A DNA stretch of 64,000 nt from Virgibacillus_F necropolis_A (GTDB lineage: Bacteria; Bacillota; Bacilli; Bacillales; Amphibacillaceae). Positions 57,582-64,000 of the stretch are shown here, piece after piece (the stretch's first letter is position 1; each line of letters starts with the position of its first letter). The stretch lies in contig NZ_CP084992.1 in the NCBI RefSeq assembly GCF_044793635.1, positions 3,410,001-3,474,000 of the forward strand, written 5' to 3'. The position numbers and the translations under genes are program-made. The notes under the pieces were generated by a model, which saw only the letters and a program-made list of their open reading frames with translations, was not told the DNA's origin and did not search any database.

Positions 57582-58727
57582 ATGCTTTTAATCTCATTAA
57601 CTGAGTTTATACTATACATTTGTTTCTCAGTGCTTATCGGTTCCTTGATTTTATTTATGGTACCTGAAGATAAAAAACCTTCCATGTACATACCCAAAAA
57701 GGTACTTTATTTAGTTGCTGTGCTGATACCACTAGCAGCTTTTCTGCCAGTTTTCCAAGTCGCAAATATATTGGCAGGCGATAGGGACCTTTGGTTCATT
57801 CTAAAAAACGTAGTACTTACTTTCGAAATTGGGAAAGCTTGGTTATTTATTAGTTTTGTATCAGTTATTCTCATATGCGTATTATTGGCTAAGAATCTAA
57901 AGTCAAAAATACATTTAAAAACATGGGCTCTTTTTCTAACATTGTTAATGCTTTTTGGCTATACAAAATCAAGCCATGCAGCAACTATTACAGAATGGCA
58001 AGGTTTCATTTTTCATACTCTTCATTTCCTATCGGTTACAATATGGATAGGTATCCTTTTTGTAGTTAGTTGGTTTTCCAAAAATAAATCGAATTGGTTA
58101 ACCTTTTTAAAATGGTTCACTCCTGTTGCTCTAACATGCCTAATTATCACCATTACAGCAGGCTATTTTACAATGGAAATTGATATTAATTCTTATGATG
58201 ACCCTAAAGCTTCAATTTTTCAGGAATACCAAAATAGTCTAATCGTTAATTATGGACAAGCATTAGTGCTAAAGCATATATTTATTATTTCATTAATAGT
58301 ATTCGCTTTTCTCAATGGGTTACTATTTAGGAGTAAAAATAATCAGGATTCATTTAATCCGTTAAAATGGGCAAGGCTGGAAAGTGTTTATGCTCTAATT
58401 GTGTTTGGGTTAACAGCATTTATGGGTCAATCGTGGCCACCCCATCAAATTTATAGCTTAATAATGACCGAGGGTGCTTCTCCATTGTTTGAAGCATTAT
58501 ATGATGGAGATTTTATAAATACAATCCAAAATGCTGATAGTACAGGCGTCTTTAACGTTACGATGTCCTTTGGTATGGAAAGTTATTTATTGTTTGGATT
58601 AGGTTTGTTGTTTATGGTGTCAACAATTTTCGCAGCTGCAAAGAAAAGGTCCGTTTTCGTTTCTACATTTTCCTCATTATTAATGGTTCTATCTGTGTAT
58701 TTCGGAATAATGATGGGAATTCAGTAG
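57582..58727 (+). CDS. CopD-type copper membrane protein
   Basis: 381 residues with about eight membrane helices. The central FHTLHFLSVTIWIGILFVVSW and the C-terminal MGQSWPPHQ region fit CopD/YcnJ-type copper importers or homeostasis proteins. ATG 57582 follows AGGGGGTGAA, 13 bases after copC. In B. subtilis, CopC and CopD are fused in YcnJ; here they are separate genes. Confidence 0.85.
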   Translation: MLLISLTEFILYICFSVLIGSLILFMVPEDKKPSMYIPKKVLYLVAVLIPLAAFLPVFQVANILAGDRDLWFILKNVVLTFEIGKAWLFISFVSVILICVLLAKNLKSKIHLKTWALFLTLLMLFGYTKSSHAATITEWQGFIFHTLHFLSVTIWIGILFVVSWFSKNKSNWLTFLKWFTPVALTCLIITITAGYFTMEIDINSYDDPKASIFQEYQNSLIVNYGQALVLKHIFIISLIVFAFLNGLLFRSKNNQDSFNPLKWARLESVYALIVFGLTAFMGQSWPPHQIYSLIMTEGASPLFEALYDGDFINTIQNADSTGVFNVTMSFGMESYLLFGLGLLFMVSTIFAAAKKRSVFVSTFSSLLMVLSVYFGIMMGIQ

Positions 58728-58756
58728 CTTTGATTAAGGTGAATTAAGTTAAATAA

Positions 58757-58798
58757 AGAGGTGCAATTTCGTCTAACCGAATTGCACCTCTTTTATTA
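58757..58798. terminator. Bidirectional terminator, copD / bdbC
   Basis: AGAGGTGCAATTTCG and CGAATTGCACCTCT pair; TTTTATT follows on +, and CTTTATTTAA on minus. Confidence 0.85.
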
Positions 58799-59224
58799 CT
58801 AATTGTTTTTTGGTTTCCTTATAATTATCATGAATATGATAATTAAGGTGAATGCGACCATTGCTAAAAATGGTATTGTAATAAACCCAAGCCAATTAAT
58901 ATATTCAGCACTACATGGAACACCATTGGCACACGGTTTAATTGCTGCAAATCCCGGGACCTTTTGCTCTAAATAGTGAAAGAGCGAAATGGACCAGCCA
59001 ATTACTGCAATTGGTAATACATATTTTTTAACAGACCGATCATTTTGAAATGTTGCTATTCCAAGTATCAAAGATAATGGATACATCAAAATACGCTGAT
59101 ACCAACAAAGTTCACATGGAACAAAACCGCGTATTTCACTAAAGTAAAGACTTCCAAGTGTTGCAACAACCGAAATTAGCCAAGCCATATAAAGTGATAA
59201 CTGTGAAATATCTACTTTCTTCAT
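58799..59224 (-). CDS. bdbC: DsbB-like thiol oxidase BdbC
   Basis: 141 residues, four membrane helices. Cys pairs CELC (after FVP) and CANGVPC are the two redox centres of DsbB/BdbC. It passes electrons from the thiol oxidase partner to quinone. Start ATG 59224, three bases after the DsbA-like gene; clearly one operon. Confidence 0.92.
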   Translation of the reverse strand: MKKVDISQLSLYMAWLISVVATLGSLYFSEIRGFVPCELCWYQRILMYPLSLILGIATFQNDRSVKKYVLPIAVIGWSISLFHYLEQKVPGFAAIKPCANGVPCSAEYINWLGFITIPFLAMVAFTLIIIFMIIIRKPKNN

Positions 59225-59227
59225 ATC

Positions 59228-59905
59228 CTAATTTTCCTCTAATGCATTTTCGATAGCATTTTTTATTGCTTCATAATCAAAAGGATCCTCTATCATTGTT
59301 TCATTTACCATAATAGTTGGTGTAAGTTGGACATCAAATTTGGTTACCAATTCTTTGTCTTTATTAACTTCGCTTATTTCAGAATTGCTTTCAATATCAG
59401 ACTTTAACATATCTGTATCAATGCCCGACACTCCACTCGCTACTTCAAGAATCTTCTCCGTTGTAACCCAACTACTATCATGATTCGCACTTGGTTGTTT
59501 TTTAAAAAGCCCTTTATGAAACTCCCAATACGCATCAGGATTTTGTTTATACACAGATTCAGCAGCTAATGACGCTAATTTAGATTCTTCACCGTGAAAT
59601 AAGACATTAATAAATGAGAATTTAACCTTTCCTGTATCAACATAATCACTTACTAATTTTGGGTAAATATTTTCTCCCCATGCTTTACATGATGGACACT
59701 TAAAATCACCAAATTCTACTACAGTTACAGGGGCATCTGAATCACCTAAAGTGGGTTGTCCATCAATTGGTGGTTGTTTGTCCAATGTTGTTCCTTCGTT
59801 TGATTCAGAATTATTGTTGTTGATAACGACCAAAGCAATTATTAATGCAACAATAACTAATGTGATAATCACAACAAATTTAAATGGAGAACTATTATTT
59901 TTCAT
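59228..59905 (-). CDS. bdbD: DsbA-like thiol-disulfide oxidoreductase BdbD
   Basis: 225 residues: N-terminal membrane anchor (FVVIITLVIVALIIALVVI), Asn/Ser linker, thioredoxin fold with inserted helical domain. Active site FKCPSCKAWG; cis-Pro loop QLTPTIMVN. It introduces disulfides into exported proteins and is re-oxidised by BdbC. ATG 59905 after AAGGTAGGTG. Divergent from the metal-sensor gene, with which it shares the intergenic region. Confidence 0.92.
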   Translation of the reverse strand: MKNNSSPFKFVVIITLVIVALIIALVVINNNNSESNEGTTLDKQPPIDGQPTLGDSDAPVTVVEFGDFKCPSCKAWGENIYPKLVSDYVDTGKVKFSFINVLFHGEESKLASLAAESVYKQNPDAYWEFHKGLFKKQPSANHDSSWVTTEKILEVASGVSGIDTDMLKSDIESNSEISEVNKDKELVTKFDVQLTPTIMVNETMIEDPFDYEAIKNAIENALEEN

Positions 59906-60004
59906 CAAAACACCTACCTTCTAATGTGAATTTCATTTTACCATCAAACCTTTATTTATATGGATTAATCATGTATTGTTCAAACACTTTTCACAAATAT
60001 AAGT

Positions 60005-60068
60005 TTGACACACATATTAGTCATTGCTAATATGATAATAACAAAACATATTAGTCGTGTCTAATATA
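60005..60068 (+). promoter_or_regulatory. Promoter with two tandem ArsR-type operators
   Basis: TTGACA (60005-60010), 17 bases, TAATAT (60028-60033). Operator 1, CATATTAG-TCATTG-CTAATATG (60013-60034), overlaps the core promoter. Operator 2, CATATTAG-TCGTGT-CTAATATA (60047-60068), lies where the transcript starts. Both are near-perfect inverted repeats. Confidence 0.85.
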
Positions 60069-60081
60069 AGGAGGATAATGC

Positions 60082-60402
60082 ATGTTAAAAGTTGATATTG
60101 ATACAAAGATGAAGTTCTTGCATGGCTTTTCACATAAAACGAGAATTCAAATAATCGAAAGTATAAAAGAAGAGGAAAAAACAGTTTCTCAAATTGTTAG
60201 TGATATAAATGGCAATCAATCAAACATTTCACAGCATTTGGCGTGCTTAAAAGGTTGTGGGCTTATTGTCGGAAGACAAGATGGAAAATATGTATACTAC
60301 CGTGTACGTAATCAACTAGTACGTGATTTATTAACCATGTTTGATGTTGTACTTGAAGATGTTCAAAATGATGTTACTTGTTGTAAAAATCATATAGATT
60401 AA
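60082..60402 (+). CDS. ArsR/SmtB metal sensor, CmtR-like
   Basis: 106 residues, winged helix (TVSQIVSDINGNQSNISQHL). Cys55 and Cys59 (ACLKGCG) lie in the recognition-helix region with C-terminal Cys100-Cys101 (DVTCCKNH). M. tuberculosis CmtR senses Cd/Pb through Cys57, Cys61 and Cys102, a very similar layout. It should release the operators upstream on metal binding. ATG 60082 follows AAGGAGG. The efflux ATPase starts 15 bases after its stop. Confidence 0.88.
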   Translation: MLKVDIDTKMKFLHGFSHKTRIQIIESIKEEEKTVSQIVSDINGNQSNISQHLACLKGCGLIVGRQDGKYVYYRVRNQLVRDLLTMFDVVLEDVQNDVTCCKNHID

Positions 60403-60417
60403 TGGGGGGTGGAGTGA

Positions 60418-63078
60418 ATGGCAGATAAGTGCTGCGGTCCAAAAGAAGAATTGATAACTATTGAAGATAATAAAGGCTGTTGTAATAGTAATGCCGAAAA
60501 GGCGGCTACAAAAGAAGAGGACAGCTGTTGCAGCAGTCAAAATACATTTCAGGGAATAGCAATTACTGCAACTAATTCATCTTGTTGTAGTAATCAATTT
60601 GAGAATGAAAATGATAAATCTACCGATGTTTGTTGTAGCCAAGAATCAAAGGAAGATTTAGAGATTAGGTCTTGTTGCAGTAGCAAAGAAGACGATAACA
60701 CCTTAGAGACATCAAATTGTTGTAACAATGTTGAGGAAATAGCTAGCATTAACGCAACTCCTGTTAAGGGGGAGAAGGTCGAATATCGAATACATGGAAT
60801 GGATTGTCCTTCTTGTGCATTAACGTTAGAAAAAGGGTTAAGTCGGTTAAATGACATTCAAGAGGCAAAGGTAAATTACAATACTGCGAAATTGCAGATT
60901 ATCGGAAGCAACGCATTGTCTCTTGATAGTATAGAAAGTGAAGTCCAAAAGCTCGGCTATACTGCTGAACCAATAATACAAAACAGAAATGTAAGAACTT
61001 ACGATGTTGTAGGAATGGACTGTAGTAGTTGCGCTAAAAGTGTTGAAAATCATTTAAATAAGATTCCAACAGTTAATACAGTTACTGTCAATTTTCCAAC
61101 TGGAAAAATGAAAGTGGAGCATGAAAATAGCGTCGATGATATTGTTTCAGAAGTATCTAAACTTGGGTATAATGCTTCACTTATTACAAATAACAATAAA
61201 TCTACAGATACTCCCAAAAACAAAGAGGGGTACGGCTTAATTACCCTTTCTGGTATTTTAATTGCACTTGGGTTTATTGGTTCTTATAATGATGTATCTC
61301 CATTAATGACCACCATTCTATATGCTGTTGCTATCGTTATAAGTGGTTATAAACCAGTAAAAAGTGCCTATTATGCTATAAAAAGTCATTCGCTTGATAT
61401 GAATGTTCTAATGTCCGCAGCAGCAATTGGAGCTGCCTTAATTGGAGAATGGTTTGAAGGTGCAACCGTAGTATGGTTATTTGCATTAGGGAATGCCCTA
61501 CAAAATAGATCCATTGAGCAAACTAGAAAATCTATCCGCAATCTAATGGATTTAGCACCATCAGAGGCATGGATTAAAGTAAGCTCAGAATTGGTTAAAA
61601 AGCCTGTAGAAGAAGTTTCAGTTGGTCAGATTGTTGTTATTAAACCCGGTGATCGAATTCCGTTAGATGGTGAAATTATCCAAGGTGAGACTAGTGTGAA
61701 TCAGGCACCTATCACTGGTGAGTCAATCCCGGTCGATAAATTAATCGGAGATACTGTATATGCAGGAACCATAAATGAAAGTGGTTCTATTGAAATCAAA
61801 GTCACCAAGTTAGTCGAAGATACGACAATTTCGAAAATCATTCATTTGGTTGAAGAAGCACAAGAACAAAAGGCTCCTACCCAAGCATTTATAGATAAGT
61901 TTGCTAGTATCTATACACCTATTGTTTTCGTTCTAGCAATAGTTGTAATTGTTCTACCTCCACTTTTAGGCCTTGGTACTTGGGGAGAGTGGGTTTATAA
62001 AGGACTTGCATTATTAGTCGTTGCCTGTCCTTGTGCATTGGTTATATCTACTCCTGTTGCCATTGTTTCTGCTATCGGAAACGCTGCAAAGAATGGTGTT
62101 TTAATAAAGGGTGGAACATTTCTGGAAAAAGCAGGTGCTATTAATGCGATAGCGTTTGATAAAACAGGGACATTAACAGAAGGAAAACCAACAGTTTCTG
62201 ATGTCGAAGCGTTAACTACTTCAGCCGATGAATTAATATCACTAGCATTAACATTAGAAGACTACTCCACACACCCAATAGCAAAAACGATTGTTGAATA
62301 TGCGAAAGATAATGGAGTTCAGGTTAAAAAAGGAGAGTTATTTAAAAATATAGTTGGTAAGGGTGTTCAAGCAACAATCAATGGAGAAGTTCATTACGCT
62401 GGTAATCTAAAACTGTTTGAAGATCTGGAAATATCTTTAGATGATGTCAGGTCTAAAGTAGAAAGGATACAAAGTCAGGGGAAAACAGTAGTGATTATCG
62501 GTACAAAACAAGAAGTAATGGGGATTATCTCTGTTTCCGATACTATTCGATCAACTACTGTCAAAGCATTAAATGGATTGAAACAAGTTGGTGTAAATCA
62601 ACTAGTCATGTTAACTGGTGATAATGAAGGTACTGCTAAGATGATTTCAGGGGAAACCAATGTCAATCGCTATTTTGCGGAACTATTGCCAGAAGATAAA
62701 GTGGACGCGATTAAACAACTACAAAAAGAAGGTCACAAAGTCGCTATGGTGGGTGACGGCATAAACGATGCACCAGCACTTGCTACTGCAGATTTAGGGA
62801 TTGCAATGGGTGGAGCAGGAACCGATACAGCAATGGAGACTGCTGATATTGTTTTAATGGCAGATAATCTAGAAAAATTGCCACATACTGTTAAGTTAAG
62901 TAGAAAAGCATTAACGATTATTAAACAAAATATTTGGTTTTCGTTAATTGTAAAATTTATAGCATTGGTTCTTATATTTCCGGGGTGGCTTACCCTTTGG
63001 ATGGCTGTGTTAAGCGATACAGGTGCAGCTATCATCGTAATTTTAAATGCCCTACGACTTTTAAAAGTTAAAGGATAA
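60418..63078 (+). CDS. cadA: P1B-type ATPase for Cd/Zn/Pb with a Cys-pair-rich N-terminus
   Basis: 886 residues, longer than usual CadA (about 710-730). Residues 1-110 hold seven CC pairs (5-6, 21-22, 37-38, 56-57, 72-73, 86-87, 101-102) in an acidic linker. Two HMA domains follow (GMDCPSC near 128-133, GMDCSSC near 200-205). The membrane motif is CPC (537-539), the phosphorylated Asp is in DKTGT (near 581), and GDGINDAPAL is the hinge. CPC with a DTGA helix-8 motif (VLSDTGAAIIV) fits divalent Cd/Zn/Pb export. ATG 60418, ribosome binding site GGGGGGTGGAG. Confidence 0.94.
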   Translation: MADKCCGPKEELITIEDNKGCCNSNAEKAATKEEDSCCSSQNTFQGIAITATNSSCCSNQFENENDKSTDVCCSQESKEDLEIRSCCSSKEDDNTLETSNCCNNVEEIASINATPVKGEKVEYRIHGMDCPSCALTLEKGLSRLNDIQEAKVNYNTAKLQIIGSNALSLDSIESEVQKLGYTAEPIIQNRNVRTYDVVGMDCSSCAKSVENHLNKIPTVNTVTVNFPTGKMKVEHENSVDDIVSEVSKLGYNASLITNNNKSTDTPKNKEGYGLITLSGILIALGFIGSYNDVSPLMTTILYAVAIVISGYKPVKSAYYAIKSHSLDMNVLMSAAAIGAALIGEWFEGATVVWLFALGNALQNRSIEQTRKSIRNLMDLAPSEAWIKVSSELVKKPVEEVSVGQIVVIKPGDRIPLDGEIIQGETSVNQAPITGESIPVDKLIGDTVYAGTINESGSIEIKVTKLVEDTTISKIIHLVEEAQEQKAPTQAFIDKFASIYTPIVFVLAIVVIVLPPLLGLGTWGEWVYKGLALLVVACPCALVISTPVAIVSAIGNAAKNGVLIKGGTFLEKAGAINAIAFDKTGTLTEGKPTVSDVEALTTSADELISLALTLEDYSTHPIAKTIVEYAKDNGVQVKKGELFKNIVGKGVQATINGEVHYAGNLKLFEDLEISLDDVRSKVERIQSQGKTVVIIGTKQEVMGIISVSDTIRSTTVKALNGLKQVGVNQLVMLTGDNEGTAKMISGETNVNRYFAELLPEDKVDAIKQLQKEGHKVAMVGDGINDAPALATADLGIAMGGAGTDTAMETADIVLMADNLEKLPHTVKLSRKALTIIKQNIWFSLIVKFIALVLIFPGWLTLWMAVLSDTGAAIIVILNALRLLKVKG

Positions 63079-63081
63079 AGT

Positions 63082-63125
63082 ATAGGTAAGCTGTTCAATT
63101 AGGAGTTGAACAGCTTACCTATTTA
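63082..63125 (+). terminator. Terminator of cadA
   Basis: ATAGGTAAGCTGTTCAA, loop, TTGAACAGCTTACCTAT, then TTAATATT: a 17-bp stem. Confidence 0.85.
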
Positions 63126-63162
63126 ATATTAGGCCTATAATTTACCAATAGGATGTGAAGAA

Positions 63163-64000
63163 ATGTACAATACGATCGTTATCGGTGCTGGACAAGCAGG
63201 TCTTGCAATAGGTTATTATTTAAAGCAGTCTGAGAAAAATTTTATACTCATTGATAAGGGAAGTGCGGTCGGAGAAAGTTGGAAAGTAAGATACGACTCT
63301 TTAATTTTATTTACCCCTAGGATTTATAGCTCTTTACCTGGTATGCCCCTTGAAGGAAAGAAGCAAGGATTTCCAACCAAAGAGGAGATTGTTTCTTATC
63401 TAAAAAAGTATGTAGTTAAATTTAAAATCCCTATTCAATTTAATGAAGAAGTTGTAAATGTCTCCAAGATAAACAGTAATTTCTTAATAAAAACAAAAAA
63501 AGATGAATATCAAGCAAAAAATGTTGTCATTGCAACTGGGCCTTTTCAAACACCAAGCATTCCTCCATTCTCAATGGGGTTATCAAATAACATCAAACAA
63601 CTTCACTCATTGCAATATAAAAATCCTAACCAGTTGGTAGATGGAAATGTTCTCGTAATAGGTGGAGGCAATAGTGGTGCTCAAATTGCTGTCGAATTAT
63701 CAGAAGAAAGGGAAACATATCTAGCTTGCAGCAGGAAACTAAAATACTTACCTTTGTCGTTGGGAAGAAAAAGCATCTTCTGGTGGTTTGACAAATTAGG
63801 AATTTTGAAGGCAAATGATACATCGCTACTGGGAAAGGTGCTTCAACAAAAAGGAGATCCTATTTTTGGATTCGAATTAAAAAAAGCAATAAATAATAAT
63901 AAAGTGATTATAAAAAAGAGAGTAACTAGTGGCAAACAAAATCAAGTAATATTTGAAGATACATCAACCCTAGAAGTTAGCAATATCATATGGGCTACGG
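63163..64000 (+). CDS. FAD/NAD(P)-dependent monooxygenase-like protein, 3' end cut by the window
   Basis: The frame is open from ATG 63163 (ribosome binding site AGGATGTGAAG) to the window end, 279 codons so far. VIGAGQAGLAIGYYLKQSEK is the FAD site, ATGPFQTPSIPPFS follows, and VLVIGGGNSGAQIAVEL is the NADPH site. This two-Rossmann layout is that of CzcO-type flavin monooxygenases or oxidoreductases. It follows cadA, and members of this group are often encoded near metal-resistance genes; the substrate is unknown. Confidence 0.85.
   Translation, partial: MYNTIVIGAGQAGLAIGYYLKQSEKNFILIDKGSAVGESWKVRYDSLILFTPRIYSSLPGMPLEGKKQGFPTKEEIVSYLKKYVVKFKIPIQFNEEVVNVSKINSNFLIKTKKDEYQAKNVVIATGPFQTPSIPPFSMGLSNNIKQLHSLQYKNPNQLVDGNVLVIGGGNSGAQIAVELSEERETYLACSRKLKYLPLSLGRKSIFWWFDKLGILKANDTSLLGKVLQQKGDPIFGFELKKAINNNKVIIKKRVTSGKQNQVIFEDTSTLEVSNIIWAT

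Overview
The window is low-GC DNA of a Gram-positive endospore former, most likely Bacillaceae (Bacillus/Oceanobacillus/Virgibacillus-like; the genus cannot be fixed from this sequence). Pointers are G-rich ribosome binding sites, frequent TTG/GTG starts, TPP and yybP-ykoY riboswitches, a YbdM/PrkD-type kinase, YkvI, YkvA/DUF1232 and DUF1292 proteins, a collagen-like exosporium-type protein and Hol_Tox-type small toxins. Most genes are short, monocistronic and on the + strand. It looks like accessory chromosome, with many single-gene detoxification and stress functions and many gene relics. I see no rRNA, tRNA, CRISPR array, complete transposon or prophage.

Layout. 0-5 kb: cupins, an alpha/beta hydrolase, a small membrane protein, and a VOC / AlkD-like / TetR operon behind a palindromic operator. 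5.3-9.3 kb: an mntR relic, then tatC divergent from a Tat-exported two-domain multicopper oxidase, a ZIP-type metal transporter and tatA. 9.5-24 kb: type I toxin-like loci (9.6, 14.7, 23.5 kb), two CBO0543-type membrane proteins, a DUF3231 protein, a CPBP protease relic, an MFS transporter, a DUF3990 ADP-ribosyltransferase-like gene convergent with a zeta-toxin-like kinase, MsrA, a GNAT and a 5' group II intron fragment. 24-31 kb: glycosyltransferase plus collagen-like protein, RraA-like and three DinB genes. 31-45 kb: a Nudix gene with two frameshifts, a Mn2+ riboswitch with TerC, a PadR/DUF1048/ABC efflux operon of higher GC, MOSC, LysR/LysE, gdhA, YkvI, DHFR-like and SET-domain genes. 45-50 kb: PrkD-like kinase next to a tiny Ser/Arg-rich protein, two metallopeptidase-like genes and a duplicated DinB 3' end. 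50.2-54.4 kb: TPP riboswitch, a 3' relic of thiC, then tenI-thiO-thiS-thiG-thiF. 54.6-56.4 kb: galactitol-type PTS IIC and IIB. 57-64 kb: metal and redox block with CopC and CopD, DsbB/DsbA-like pair, a CmtR-like ArsR regulator with CadA, and a truncated flavoprotein.

The strongest unexplained structure is a dispersed, about 65-75 bp, hairpin-forming element (core GGGCGC, a stem closing on GCGCC, then GGGCCA followed by TTGAATAA). I recognise about thirty copies, all in the same orientation, nearly all in intergenic gaps. Copies sit at gene-relic boundaries (a VOC gene at 28.4 kb runs into one, and a CPBP relic ends on one), one lies at the edge of the group II intron fragment, and one was co-duplicated with the DinB 3' end. 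Some are followed by a repeated promoter-like module. A second 144-bp hairpin element occurs twice (42.3 and 54.4 kb).

Coordinates of short sites are hand-counted and may be off by a base or two. Starts were chosen by ribosome binding site and family alignment and are stated where they differ from the longest frame.
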